Counted from the first letter of the stretch, positions 5,725-15,179 are shown. The stretch: DNA of 64,000 nt from an uncultured Clostridia bacterium (GCA_934271275.1 CAKQRD010000010.1:1-64000), one strand, 5' to 3'. The notes: generated by a model from the letters alone, not told the origin. Numbers and translations: made by a program.

Positions 5725-8700
5725 ATGTCAAAATTTTATCTTGGAATGGACGTAGGGACTAACTCGGTGGGTATGGCTTGCACGGACGAAAACTACAAGC
5801 TTCTTCGCGCAAAGGGCAAAGATTGCTGGGTAACGAGGCTGTTCGACGAAAGCTCGACGGCGAAGGAGCGCAGAACGAAACGCACCGCGCGCCGCCGTCT
5901 GGAACGCAGAAAGTATCGCGTTTCGCTTTTACAGGGACTTTTCGCGCCCGTCATTTCGGATAAAACGTTTTTTATCAGGCTCAATAACAGTCAGTTTGTC
6001 GAGAAGGATAAAGACGCGCTTTTGCTCGGAGACGATAATTCGCTGTTTGCGGACGAAGGGTACGCGGATAAAGACTTTCACAAAGAATTTCCGACGGCGT
6101 ATCATTTGAGAAAAGCTCTTATGAGCGGCAAAAAGTACGATTTACGGCTGTATTATCTTGCGATTCACCATATCGTGAAATACCGCGGGCATTTTCTCGT
6201 CGAGGGCGGAATGAGCGAGGTGCGCGACGCGAAACGGCTTTTTATTTCGCTCAACGAAGCTCTTTCCGATTTTTACGGCGAGGACGCCTGTCTGTTCGAT
6301 GAATCGCTTTCCGATAAGGCTCGCGATATTCTTACGGGAGAAGGCGGGGTAAAGGATAAAACGAAAAGGCTTAACGAACTGTTCGGAAATTCGGACAAAA
6401 TATCCAAAGAAATTTACAAGGGCGTTTGTGGTGCGTCCGTTTCTCCCAAGGTCTTGTTCGGCGAAGATTTTGCGGAAGAAAAATCCGTTTCGTTCAAAAA
6501 GCTCGGCGACGAGGAGTTCGGCGCGCTCGCTTCGGTATTCGGCGACGGATTTTCGGTGCTTTCCGCAATTCGCGGGGTATACGATTTCGCCGCGTTTGAA
6601 AAGCTCCTTGCCGGTTATCCCGATATTTCCTCCGCGATGATTGCGGTTTACGATAAGCATAAAGCCGATCTTAAAAAACTTAAATATTTTATAAAGAACG
6701 ATATTACGGGCGACAGCGCGGCAGAATACAGAAAAATTTTCAAAAGCACGGAAGAAAAGGGAAACTACGTCAATTACGTCGGCTACACGAAAAAGGGCGG
6801 CGAAAAAAAGAAGGTCGAAAAGTGTTCGGACGAGGAGTTTTACGCGTACCTTAAAAAGTTTTTCGTCGCGATTAAAGACGGCGGCAGGCTTAAAGAGGGG
6901 GAGGAGACGGAAAAGCGTTACGCGGAGATTTTTGCGGAAATAGAAAACGCAACGTTTTTACCGAAAATTTTACATTCGGACAACGGACTTTTCCCGCGGC
7001 AGGTAAACGAGGACGAGCTTGTCAAGATAGTCGCCGCGATGACGGCAAATTATCCCGAGACCGCGGAATTTGCGGGCAAAATCAAGCCGCTTTTCGAGTT
7101 CAGAGTGCCGTATTTCGTCGGACCGCTCAACGTGAAAAGCAAAAACGCGTGGGTAGTGAGAACCGACGAGAAAATTACGCCGTGGAATTTCGGAGACGTG
7201 GTAGACGAAGCGGCTTCGGTCGAAGCGTTTATGCGCAAAATGACGAATAAGTGCAGCTATCTTCGCGGCGAGGACGTGCTGCCGAAAAATTCGGTGCTGT
7301 ATCAGCGGTTCAACGTGCTTAATCAGCTGAATAATCTGAAAGTAAACGGCGTGCCGCTTTCCGTGCCGATAAAGCAGAAGATTTACGACGAACTTTTCAC
7401 GGCGTACGCAAAGGTTTCGGATAAAAAGATTATAGAATTTCTGGTGCGGGAAGGAAAGCTTTCCGCCGAAGAAGCGAAAAACGCTTCGATAACCGGTAAA
7501 GACGGGGAGTTTAACGCGTCTTTGTCGTCGTACATAAAATTCGTGAAAATTCTCGGCGATTTTGCAAAGGAGGACGTAAAAAACGGCGGCGTCGTCGTGG
7601 AAAAAATTATTTTATGGCACACCCTTAATACAGATAAAAGCATCGTCGAAGAGCTTATAAAGAAAAACTTCGGAAATATTCCCGTTATAATGCAGAATCT
7701 CAAAACCCTTAAAGGGCTTTCGTTCAAGGATTTCGGCAGACTTTCGGAAAAGTTTCTGACGGGGATATTCGCGACGGACGCGGAAACGGGCGCGCGCCTT
7801 TCCGTTATGGACTGCCTCTATCAGACGAACGAAAATTTAAATCAGATACTTTTTAACGAAAAGTACGGGTTTTTAAAGCTCGTGCGGCAGGAAAACGGCG
7901 AAGATATCGACGGCGAAGGGAATGAACGCGAAATAACCTACGAGGACGTGGAAGAGCTGTACGTTTCGCCCGCGGTGAGAAGGGGAATATGGCAATCGCT
8001 TTTAATGGCGGACGAATACGTTAAGGCGATAGGCAAAGTTCCCGATAAAATCTTCGTCGAAATGAGCAGAGAAGACGGGGTTAAAGGCGACGCGGGGCGA
8101 AAACAATCCCGCAAAAAAGCGTTGCTCGAAAAATATAAATCTCTTACCGAATCGGAGGGCTTTTCGGAGATTATAAAAGAACTTTCACGCGAGGATATAA
8201 CGGATATGACGTTGCGGCGCGAAAAGCTGTATCTGTATTTCCGTCAGCTCGGCAGGTGTATGTATACGGGCAAAAAAATCGACCTCGAAGACCTGCTTTC
8301 TGGCGACGCGAAAAGGTCGGTTACTTACGACGTAGACCATATTTTGCCGAGGAGCTACGAAAAAGACGACAGTATCGACAATAAAGTCCTCGTTCTGCGC
8401 GAGAAGAACGCCGAAAAATCGGACGTTTATCCTCTTCCCGAAGGCTTTACGAACCAAAAGCCGTTCTGGAAATTCCTTCTTGCGAAAGGCTTGCTGAAAA
8501 AAACGACTTACGACCGCCTGACTCGGACCGAACCGCTCGGAGAAGACGATTACAACGGTTTTATAAGTCGGCAAAAAGTTATCACCGACCAGACTGCGAA
8601 AGCCCTTGCGGAGCTTTTAAAAAGGAAATACCCGACGGCAAAAGTGGTTTACAGCAAAGCCAAAAACGTGTCCGACTTTAAGAATCGGTACGAGCTGTTT

Positions 8701-9804
8701 AAGTGCAGAGAAACGAACGATTTCCACCACGCGAGAGACGCATATCTCAATATAGTCGTCGGTAACGTTTACGACGTTTGCTTTACGCCGCCTATGTCCG
8801 AATTTTATATGAAAGAGGACGGGTGGAGGAGAAGAAATCTCGATAAATTGTTCGATAAGCCCATACGCGGCGCGTGGAACGAAGACTCGCTTGCTTTCGT
8901 TAAAAACACCTTTGCGAGAAAAAGTATGCAGGTTACGCGGTATGCTTTTTGCAATAAAGGCGAGTTCTATAACGAAACGGTTCTGAAACGAGGGGAAAGC
9001 GGGATAACCGCGCCGAGAAAGGGCAACGGTCCGCTTGCAGACGTATCGCAATACGGCGGGTATACCTCGCAGAACACGGCGTATTTTACGGTGGTGGAAT
9101 CGAAGGACAAGAAAGGGAAGCTTATAAAAACGATAGAAGCGATACCCGTTCTTTTGACGTATCAAATGAAACAAGATCCCGAAGCAATAAATAAATATCT
9201 TGCGGAAAGACTCGATTCTCCGCGGATAATCGTTCCGAAAATTAAAAATCAACAGCTCGTAACCTATAACGGAACACCCGTTTATATTTCCGGTATTACG
9301 GGCGTGCAAATATTTGTAAGGAACGGCGTCGAGCTGTATACCGACGGAAAAACGGACGAATACGTTAAGGAACTCGTAAAACTCGCGGAACTCGGCGCGA
9401 GAAACACGATAGATACCGATTCCGAATGGTTTATAATGAAAACCAACCGAATGGGAGAGTTAAAGCTCGTTATAGATAAGGCGCAGAACGAGGCTCTTTA
9501 CCAAAAACTTGTAGATAGATTGTCGGATAAAATTTACGGCGGAATTTCTCCTTACGCTGTGTTTAAAAAGAATTTAGAGCGCGGGTTCGATGCGTTCTGT
9601 GAAATTTCCGTGTATAAACAAGCGAAAACGCTTTTGCAGATTTTTAAATTCCTTAAATGCACGGCGGAAAAAGCGGATTTATCTGAGATAGGCTTGGGGG
9701 CAAATTGCGGCACGATACGTTTTAGCAAAAACATAACGGACGTCGATTTCAGAATAATCAACAAGTCGCCCGCGGGACTTACCGTAAGAGAGTTTAAGGT
9801 GTGA
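5725..9804 (+). CDS. cas9: CRISPR-associated endonuclease Cas9, type II-A
   Basis: RNA-guided DNA endonuclease of 1359 residues, close to the 1368 of S. pyogenes Cas9. RuvC-I is GMDVGTNSVG with catalytic Asp9. The arginine-rich bridge helix is at about 49-73. RuvC-II is IFVEMSRE with Glu779. The HNH domain has YDVDHILPRSY with His872 and the partner Asn895 in REKNAEKSD. RuvC-III is HHARDAYLNIVVG with His1002 and Asp1005. All catalytic residues are present, so both nuclease sites should be active. The C-terminal part should hold the PAM-interacting domain; the PAM cannot be read from sequence. The stop is one base before the cas1 ATG, so the genes are co-transcribed. The ribosome site is AAGGGAG, 10 nt before the ATG. 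Confidence 0.98.
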   Translation: MSKFYLGMDVGTNSVGMACTDENYKLLRAKGKDCWVTRLFDESSTAKERRTKRTARRRLERRKYRVSLLQGLFAPVISDKTFFIRLNNSQFVEKDKDALLLGDDNSLFADEGYADKDFHKEFPTAYHLRKALMSGKKYDLRLYYLAIHHIVKYRGHFLVEGGMSEVRDAKRLFISLNEALSDFYGEDACLFDESLSDKARDILTGEGGVKDKTKRLNELFGNSDKISKEIYKGVCGASVSPKVLFGEDFAEEKSVSFKKLGDEEFGALASVFGDGFSVLSAIRGVYDFAAFEKLLAGYPDISSAMIAVYDKHKADLKKLKYFIKNDITGDSAAEYRKIFKSTEEKGNYVNYVGYTKKGGEKKKVEKCSDEEFYAYLKKFFVAIKDGGRLKEGEETEKRYAEIFAEIENATFLPKILHSDNGLFPRQVNEDELVKIVAAMTANYPETAEFAGKIKPLFEFRVPYFVGPLNVKSKNAWVVRTDEKITPWNFGDVVDEAASVEAFMRKMTNKCSYLRGEDVLPKNSVLYQRFNVLNQLNNLKVNGVPLSVPIKQKIYDELFTAYAKVSDKKIIEFLVREGKLSAEEAKNASITGKDGEFNASLSSYIKFVKILGDFAKEDVKNGGVVVEKIILWHTLNTDKSIVEELIKKNFGNIPVIMQNLKTLKGLSFKDFGRLSEKFLTGIFATDAETGARLSVMDCLYQTNENLNQILFNEKYGFLKLVRQENGEDIDGEGNEREITYEDVEELYVSPAVRRGIWQSLLMADEYVKAIGKVPDKIFVEMSREDGVKGDAGRKQSRKKALLEKYKSLTESEGFSEIIKELSREDITDMTLRREKLYLYFRQLGRCMYTGKKIDLEDLLSGDAKRSVTYDVDHILPRSYEKDDSIDNKVLVLREKNAEKSDVYPLPEGFTNQKPFWKFLLAKGLLKKTTYDRLTRTEPLGEDDYNGFISRQKVITDQTAKALAELLKRKYPTAKVVYSKAKNVSDFKNRYELFKCRETNDFHHARDAYLNIVVGNVYDVCFTPPMSEFYMKEDGWRRRNLDKLFDKPIRGAWNEDSLAFVKNTFARKSMQVTRYAFCNKGEFYNETVLKRGESGITAPRKGNGPLADVSQYGGYTSQNTAYFTVVESKDKKGKLIKTIEAIPVLLTYQMKQDPEAINKYLAERLDSPRIIVPKIKNQQLVTYNGTPVYISGITGVQIFVRNGVELYTDGKTDEYVKELVKLAELGARNTIDTDSEWFIMKTNRMGELKLVIDKAQNEALYQKLVDRLSDKIYGGISPYAVFKKNLERGFDAFCEISVYKQAKTLLQIFKFLKCTAEKADLSEIGLGANCGTIRFSKNITDVDFRIINKSPAGLTVREFKV

Positions 9805-9805
9805 A

Positions 9806-10684
9806 ATGGGATTTCGTACCGTCATAGTAAATTCGAGATGCAAGTTAGAGCATCGCCTTAATCATCTCGTGGTGAGAGGAGAAACGGAACGAAGATTTTT
9901 TATAGACGAATTGAGCGTTCTGATAGTGCAAAGCACGGCGGTTTCGCTTACGGCGGCGCTTCTTTCCGAACTCGTTAAAAATAACGTTAAGGTGATATTC
10001 TGCGACGAAAAATGCGATCCGCTTGCAGAACTCGTTCCGTATTACGGCGCGCACAATACGTCTAAAAGATACAAAAGTCAGATAGCTTGGATGGACGAGA
10101 CGAAAGCGAAAGTGTGGCAGGCAGTCGTTAAAAGAAAAATACTTTGTCAGGCGGAGGTGCTGCTAAATAACGGATTTGCTACGGAAGCGGAAATGCTCGC
10201 AGGGTATGCCGAAGAAGTCGCGGCGGGGGACTTAACCAACAGAGAAGGACACGCCGCGAAGGTATATTTTAATTGTATTTTGCCCGAAGGCGTCGTGCGG
10301 AGGGGCGGCGGTTTTATAAACGGATGTCTTAATTACGGTTACGCGGTGCTGCTTTCTGCTATAAACAGGGAAGTCGTTGCGAGCGGATACCTTACGCAAC
10401 TCGGAATGTGGCACGACAACGAGTTTAATCGCTTTAATTTTTCGTCCGACCTGATAGAGCCGTTAAGAACGGTGGTGGACGAAGCGGCTTTATCTTTGGA
10501 AGAGGGCGATGAAAAATTTAAAAGCAAGATGGCGGGCGTGCTTAATTTCCCCGCGGAGGTTTGCGGAAGAAAAACGACCTTCGACGTGGCTATAAGACAA
10601 TACGTCAGAAGCGTTATAAACGCGCTTTCGACGGGCGATACGGAGGGGATAATTTTTCCCGAAAACGTTAAGGCAAATGAATAA
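9806..10684 (+). CDS. cas1: CRISPR adaptation integrase Cas1
   Basis: 292-residue Cas1 of the type II-A/C kind. With Cas2 it inserts new spacers at the leader end of the array. The active-site signature is visible: Glu148 in REGHAAKVYF, His203 in MWHDNEFNRF and Glu218 in DLIEPLRT. The length matches the family (about 290). The N-terminal beta domain begins FRTVIVNSRCKLEH. It starts one base after the cas9 stop and overlaps cas2 by 8 bp, which implies translational coupling. In type II-A, Cas1 works with Cas2, Csn2 and Cas9, the last choosing PAM-bearing protospacers. Confidence 0.97.
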   Translation: MGFRTVIVNSRCKLEHRLNHLVVRGETERRFFIDELSVLIVQSTAVSLTAALLSELVKNNVKVIFCDEKCDPLAELVPYYGAHNTSKRYKSQIAWMDETKAKVWQAVVKRKILCQAEVLLNNGFATEAEMLAGYAEEVAAGDLTNREGHAAKVYFNCILPEGVVRRGGGFINGCLNYGYAVLLSAINREVVASGYLTQLGMWHDNEFNRFNFSSDLIEPLRTVVDEAALSLEEGDEKFKSKMAGVLNFPAEVCGRKTTFDVAIRQYVRSVINALSTGDTEGIIFPENVKANE

Positions 10685-10997
10685 TAAGTTTATGAGATTG
10701 TTGCTATTTTTCGACCTGCCCGTAGAGACGTCCAAAAACAGGCGCGATTACGGGAGGTTTCACAAATTTTTGATAAAGAACGGATTTATAATGATGCAGA
10801 AATCGGTATATTCGAGACTCGTTCTCAATAACGTTTTAAGCGCGGCGGTAAAGAAAAAGGTTTCCGAAAATCTGCCGCCCGAAGGAATTATAGAAATGCT
10901 CGAAGTCACCGAAAATCAATTTTTAAGGATAGAGTATCTGTCCGGCGAAAAGCAAAATTCGGTAGAAGAAAGTATGGACAGGCTGATTGAAATATGA
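10677..10997 (+). CDS. cas2: CRISPR adaptation protein Cas2
   Basis: 106-residue Cas2 with the ferredoxin-like core. The first strand MRLLLFFDLPVET carries the conserved aspartate, followed by GRFHKFLIKNGFIMMQKSVYSR, which is typical of type II Cas2. It forms the dimeric centre of the Cas1-Cas2 integrase. It overlaps cas1 by 8 bp and csn2 by the 4-bp ATGA. The C-terminus (EESMDRLIEI) ends normally. Confidence 0.96.
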   Translation: MNNKFMRLLLFFDLPVETSKNRRDYGRFHKFLIKNGFIMMQKSVYSRLVLNNVLSAAVKKKVSENLPPEGIIEMLEVTENQFLRIEYLSGEKQNSVEESMDRLIEI

Positions 10998-11674
10998 TAA
11001 GGATAGCAAACGGAAAAATCGAAACGCCGATGACGTTAAAAGAAAATTCGCCTTTGTCGCTCGTGATAGAAAATCCCGCAGAGTATTATCGGACGGTTAC
11101 GGCATTGCTTGCCTCGTTCGAGGGAGAGGATTCCGAATTTACTTTTTGGGACGACGCGAAAGAATTTAAACCGAGCGAAAAAGGGGAGGCGGTCTGTAAT
11201 TTGTTTTCGTTCGGCTCGGCGGATAAGAAAATAATATCGCTTCTGTATAAAAGATTATACGCGGAATTTCTTGCGGGCGATTTTTTGCTTGCGTATAACG
11301 AACTCGGGGCGGCGGCGGAAAGATTTCTGCTGGCTTTATTTGAAAAAACGGATATACCTTTAACGTACGAAGCCCCGTCGCCGGAAGAATTTTTCAAATT
11401 TTATTCCGTAAAACCTGTAAAAGACGGAGAAACGCTTCTGGAAAAATTGATTTCCTACGTCAATATATTTGCGGAACTTAAAAACGTTTCTTTTTTCGTT
11501 TTCGTCGAATTAAAGGCGGTTTTGAGCGAAGAAGATTTGGAAAAATTTTATCGACATTGCGAATTGTATAAAGTATCTCTTATGCTGATAGAATCGGAAA
11601 GAAAAAGGCCGTTAAAGGAAGAGAGAACGATAATAATTACGGAGGATTTGTGCGAAATAGTTGAAAATTTCTGA
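10994..11674 (+). CDS. csn2: Type II-A adaptation protein Csn2
   Basis: 226-residue Csn2, the signature protein of subtype II-A. It forms a ring-shaped tetramer that binds free DNA ends and takes part in spacer acquisition. Recognition rests on length (about 220), position after cas2, the N-terminal FEGEDSEFTFWDDAKEF segment and the C-terminal ESERKRPLKEERTIIITEDL. It begins by overlapping cas2 at ATGA. The promoter of the CRISPR array is inside its last codons. Confidence 0.93.
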   Translation: MIRIANGKIETPMTLKENSPLSLVIENPAEYYRTVTALLASFEGEDSEFTFWDDAKEFKPSEKGEAVCNLFSFGSADKKIISLLYKRLYAEFLAGDFLLAYNELGAAAERFLLALFEKTDIPLTYEAPSPEEFFKFYSVKPVKDGETLLEKLISYVNIFAELKNVSFFVFVELKAVLSEEDLEKFYRHCELYKVSLMLIESERKRPLKEERTIIITEDLCEIVENF

Positions 11675-11689
11675 ATTTAATAGTATAAT
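11661..11689 (+). promoter_or_regulatory. Promoter of the CRISPR array
   Basis: TTGAAA at 11661-11666, a 17-bp spacer, and TATAAT at 11684-11689. The -35 box is inside the csn2 coding end. Transcription should start near 11696, about 45 nt before the first repeat. Confidence 0.85.
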
Positions 11690-11740
11690 GGACATACAAA
11701 ATAACCGTACGGCAGTACGCGGTTTTCGACCTTATTTGAG
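11675..11740 (+). promoter_or_regulatory. CRISPR leader with ATTTGAG anchor
   Basis: The 66-bp leader between the csn2 stop and repeat 1 ends in ATTTGAG (11734-11740). This is the leader-anchoring sequence known to direct polarised spacer insertion in streptococcal type II-A arrays. A small inverted repeat CCGTAC/GTACGC precedes it. Confidence 0.8.
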
Positions 11741-13290
11741 GTTTGAGAGCCTTGTTATTTTGTAATACTCTTAAACACACGCTCGACGACGTCGCGTACG
11801 AATTAGGTTTGAGAGCCTTGTTATTTTGTAATACTCTTAAACCTTCCGAACGAAAATATTGCTTTTAAGATTGTTTGAGAGCCTTGTTATTTTGTAATAC
11901 TCTTAAACCGGCGAACGGGGCTAACTTTGATATTCCTTGTTTGAGAGCCTTGTTATTTTGTAATACTCTTAAACAAAATCTCGCCCTTTCGGATTTGTAA
12001 ATGTGTTTGAGAGCCTTGTTATTTTGTAATACTCTTAAACGCTTTCCTAAATATGCGCTTAAAGTTACATGTTTGAGAGCCTTGTTATTTTGTAATACTC
12101 TTAAACTTCGCCGTCGATTTCGCCCGTCTCTTCGTCGTTTGAGAGCCTTGTTATTTTGTAATACTCTTAAACCAGGCTTGCAAAGCCAATGCGTAGCTTT
12201 TTGTTTGAGAGCCTTGTTATTTTGTAATACTCTTAAACTCAAGCCCTCTATAACCCACGCCCCATTCAGTTTGAGAGCCTTGTTATTTTGTAATACTCTT
12301 AAACTTATTCCTCGCAAGGTAACCTTTTGTATCCGTTTGAGAGCCTTGTTATTTTGTAATACTCTTAAACAATTCGTATGCTTTTTGTTTGGCTACCTCC
12401 GTTTGAGAGCCTTGTTATTTTGTAATACTCTTAAACACGCCTGAACGCCGTAAACGTCCGATTCGCGTTTGAGAGCCTTGTTATTTTGTAATACTCTTAA
12501 ACGCTTGCCGGACGGAGTAGAGGCTACGCCTGGTTTGAGAGCCTTGTTATTTTGTAATACTCTTAAACCGACCGTGCATATTATCCGTCGAGGACGAAGT
12601 TTGAGAGCCTTGTTATTTTGTAATACTCTTAAACATATAAGGGGCGGCAACTATATATGGGGCGGTTTGAGAGCCTTGTTATTTTGTAATACTCTTAAAC
12701 TTTAGAACGCGCCGAAAGACTTATGGATTAGTTTGAGAGCCTTGTTATTTTGTAATACTCTTAAACGAACATTTTCAAATAATCGTACATTTCGTCGTTT
12801 GAGAGCCTTGTTATTTTGTAATACTCTTAAACACATTCGGTATCGTCCATTTTATGCGGGGGGTTTGAGAGCCTTGTTATTTTGTAATACTCTTAAACTT
12901 ATTGAAAAAGTGATAGGAACTGTTATGTGTTTGAGAGCCTTGTTATTTTGTAATACTCTTAAACACTCCTTCGGGTATTCCCCTTTGCTTTTTTGTTTGA
13001 GAGCCTTGTTATTTTGTAATACTCTTAAACCACGCATATAAGCAAGTGTGATAAACGGGAGTTTGAGAGCCTTGTTATTTTGTAATACTCTTAAACTGCA
13101 AGCGCGTACGAGTAGCAGTCGGAAAGGTTTGAGAGCCTTGTTATTTTGTAATACTCTTAAACTATCGCCGTGTTTCTGCCTTCTACCAAAAGGTTTGAGA
13201 GCCTTGTTATTTTGTAATACTCTTAAACTAATGCTATCATTTATCTTTGCTCCGTTCGGTTTGAGAGCCTTGTTATTTTGCTCCTTAAAG
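11741..13290 (+). CRISPR. Type II-A CRISPR array: 24 repeats, 23 spacers
   Basis: The 36-bp repeat begins GTTTGAGAGCCTTGTTATTT and ends TGTAATACTCTTAAAC. It recurs with an exact 66-bp period from 11741 to 13193 (23 copies with no difference seen), so every spacer is 30 bp. The 24th copy at 13259 is degenerate: 22 bases match, then five bases are lost and the end changes. This marks the leader-distal, oldest end. Orientation is set by the leader, by the degenerate end and by tracrRNA pairing, so crRNA is made from the plus strand. I found no convincing protospacer within this window. Confidence 0.99.
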
Positions 13291-13400
13291 CAGAAAAACG
13301 CTTTATAATTAAACGCTTCGCTACTTTATCCCCGTTTTATACGTTTTTGGCGATTTTTGCCGTTTTTTCGTAAAAAGATTTAAAAATATCCGAAAAAAGA

Positions 13401-13429
13401 TTGACATATATCCCCGTCTGTGATAAAAT
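13401..13429 (+). promoter_or_regulatory. Promoter of rpmG-secE-nusG
   Basis: TTGACA at 13401-13406, a 17-bp spacer, and TAAAAT at 13424-13429, about 54 bp before the rpmG ATG. Confidence 0.85.
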
Positions 13430-13482
13430 AAATCAGCATCTCGGATTCGGGGTGTAATTTTTTCGTGTTTGGAAGGTGCATT

Positions 13483-13647
13483 ATGGCGGCAAAAGGCGCA
13501 AGAAACAAGATTACTTTGGCGTGTACGGAATGCAAGCAGAGAAACTACGATACTTTTAAGAATAAAAAGAACGACACCGAAAGGCTCGAAATGAAAAAGT
13601 ATTGCAAATTCTGCAAAAAGCATACCACTCATAAAGAAGCGAAATAA
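13483..13647 (+). CDS. rpmG: Ribosomal protein bL33
   Basis: 54-residue large-subunit protein. Two zinc-knuckle pairs, CTEC near residue 13 and CKFC near 41, show the zinc-binding form of L33. The basic sequence and the end KHTTHKEAK are typical. The start at 13483 (MAAKGARNK) follows GGAAGG by 7 nt; an upstream GTG at 13465 was rejected because its extra residues are unlike the family. First gene of the conserved rpmG-secE-nusG order. Confidence 0.95.
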   Translation: MAAKGARNKITLACTECKQRNYDTFKNKKNDTERLEMKKYCKFCKKHTTHKEAK

Positions 13648-13693
13648 TTTCGCCTGAATTTTCACCCGCAACAGGGTTATAAAGGGGCAAGCA

Positions 13694-13987
13694 ATGGACA
13701 ATAAAAAGGCTGCGCAAGGCGATTTCGTGGATAACGCGAAACCCGCAGAGGCGCAAAAAGACGCTAAAAAAACTAAAAAGAAAAGCGGTAAACCGAATTT
13801 CTTCAAAAGACTCGGCGCAAAGATAAAGGACGTTTTTTCGGAACTTAAAAAGGTCACGTGGCCTACGTTCGGCAAAACCGTTAAGAAAACCTGCGTCGTT
13901 ATCGTCGTGGTTCTCGCGTTCCTTATCGTTATAACCGCGTTCGACTACGGTCTGATGCAGCTGTTAAAGCTTGTAACGCCTAATTAG
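13694..13987 (+). CDS. secE: Preprotein translocase subunit SecE
   Basis: 97-residue membrane subunit of the SecYEG translocase. The conserved cytoplasmic amphipathic part FFKRLGAKIKDVFSELKKVTWPTFGKT precedes one membrane helix (VVIVVVLAFLIVITAFDYGL, about 72-91). The N-terminal 35 residues are charged and lysine-rich, making the protein longer than the 60-70 residue minimal SecE of many Firmicutes. The gene lies between rpmG and nusG as usual, with GGGGC 7 nt before the ATG. Confidence 0.95.
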   Translation: MDNKKAAQGDFVDNAKPAEAQKDAKKTKKKSGKPNFFKRLGAKIKDVFSELKKVTWPTFGKTVKKTCVVIVVVLAFLIVITAFDYGLMQLLKLVTPN

Positions 13988-13999
13988 GCGGAGTGCCAA

Positions 14000-14566
14000 A
14001 TGAGTATAGAAGAAGCAAGATGGTACGTTATTCACACATACTCCGGTTACGAAGCTATGGTGAAGGACAGCCTTGAAAAGTTAATCGAAAACAATAATTT
14101 ACAGGAAAATATATTCGAGATTCAGATTCCCACGGAAGAGACTCTCGAAGAAAAGGCGAACGGAAAAAAGAAAATCGTCGAAAGAAAGAAATTTCCTTGT
14201 TACGTTTTCCTGAAAATGATTTATTCAAACGACATCTGGTATCTCGTTACCAACACCCGCGGCGTAACGGGGTTCGTAGGTCCGCAAGGTCGTCCGCTTC
14301 CGCTCACAGACGAGGAAGTGGTGAGAATGGGACTCGGCGCGGATCAATCTACGGTTGACCTTAAAGAGGGGGACGAGGTTCAGATTCTTTCAGGGCCTTT
14401 AGAATCTTTTGCGGGAAAAGTTCTCTCCGTGAACGAAGCGGCGAAGAAAGTTCTCGTCAACGTTACTATGTTCGGCAGAAGTACCGACGTGGAAGTAGAG
14501 TTCTATCAGGTCAAAAAGATAAACGTTTCTTCGGAAGCGAGCGACGCAGAGAACGAAACGCTTTAA
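14000..14566 (+). CDS. nusG: Transcription termination/antitermination factor NusG
   Basis: 188-residue NusG. The NGN domain starts RWYVIHTYSGYEAMVKDSLE and includes FPCYVFLKM. The KOW domain around 126-150 reads EGDEVQILSGPLESFAGKVL. It binds RNA polymerase and modulates pausing, Rho function and coupling to ribosomes. It begins 12 bp after secE and is followed by the L11-L1 genes behind a structured leader. Confidence 0.97.
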   Translation: MSIEEARWYVIHTYSGYEAMVKDSLEKLIENNNLQENIFEIQIPTEETLEEKANGKKKIVERKKFPCYVFLKMIYSNDIWYLVTNTRGVTGFVGPQGRPLPLTDEEVVRMGLGADQSTVDLKEGDEVQILSGPLESFAGKVLSVNEAAKKVLVNVTMFGRSTDVEVEFYQVKKINVSSEASDAENETL

Positions 14567-14650
14567 CGAAAATTTGTAAATCATTATATAAATTATATAT
14601 AAAACTAAAAAAGATAGATTTTCGGGCAGGAAGTCCCGAATTACTATAAA

Positions 14651-14707
14651 CAGTGGGAGTTGCGGAAAAATTTATTCATCTTCGCAACGGTATTACCACC
14701 GAGGAGG
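14651..14707 (+). promoter_or_regulatory. Candidate L1-type ribosomal leader before rplK
   Basis: GTGGGAG (14653) and ACCACC (14695) bracket a hairpin TTGCG/CGCAA just before the GAGGAGG ribosome site of rplK. The same bracket recurs before rplA. A GUGGGAG...ACCAC helix copies the L1-binding site of 23S rRNA in known L11-L1 operon control. Assignment to L1 binding is inference. Confidence 0.5.
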
Positions 14708-14712
14708 TTATT

Positions 14713-15138
14713 ATGGCTAAAAAAGTTACAGCAATCGTAAAACTTCAATTACCCGCCGGCAAGGCAACCCCCGGTCCGCCCGTAGGTTCTACGCTCGGTC
14801 CGCACGGTATCAACATTCCGGGATTTACGAAAGAGTTCAACGCGAAAACGCAGGATCAGGCAGGTCTTATCATTCCGGTCGTTATGACCATTTATCAGGA
14901 CCGTTCCTTCACGTTTATTCTTAAAACGCCCCCCGCACCCGTTCTTATAAAGAAGGCTTGCGGCATCGAAAGAGCGAGCGCGGTTCCCAACAAGACCAAG
15001 GTCGCAAAAATTACGAGAGCGCAGGTAGAAGAAATCGCGAAGCTCAAAATGCCCGACCTTAACGCAAACACGCTCGAAAGCGCGGCAAGTATGATTGCAG
15101 GCACTGCGAGAAGCATGGGTATCGAGGTCGTAGATTAA
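14713..15138 (+). CDS. rplK: Ribosomal protein uL11
   Basis: 141 residues, the normal length. It starts AKKVTAIVKLQLPAGKATPGPPVGSTLGPHGIN, the classic L11 N-terminus, and ends ARSMGIEVVD. It binds the GTPase-associated centre of 23S rRNA with L10 and L12. The start at 14713 has GAGGAGG in front; the GTG at 14653 belongs to the leader. Confidence 0.97.
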   Translation: MAKKVTAIVKLQLPAGKATPGPPVGSTLGPHGINIPGFTKEFNAKTQDQAGLIIPVVMTIYQDRSFTFILKTPPAPVLIKKACGIERASAVPNKTKVAKITRAQVEEIAKLKMPDLNANTLESAASMIAGTARSMGIEVVD

Positions 15139-15142
15139 GGAG

Positions 15143-15179
15143 TATGTGGGAGAGGCGATCTTGCCCCGAACGTACCACA
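15143..15179 (+). promoter_or_regulatory. Second GTGGGAG...ACCAC element, before rplA
   Basis: GTGGGAG at 15146-15152 and ACCAC at 15174-15178 enclose a short GC-rich hairpin directly before the AGGAGG of rplA. It repeats the motif seen before rplK. Confidence 0.5.

Noticed and set aside
11865..13308. Several long open frames on both strands across the CRISPR array
   Set aside because: They are translations of the 66-bp repeat-spacer unit (66 is divisible by 3) and have no ribosome sites.
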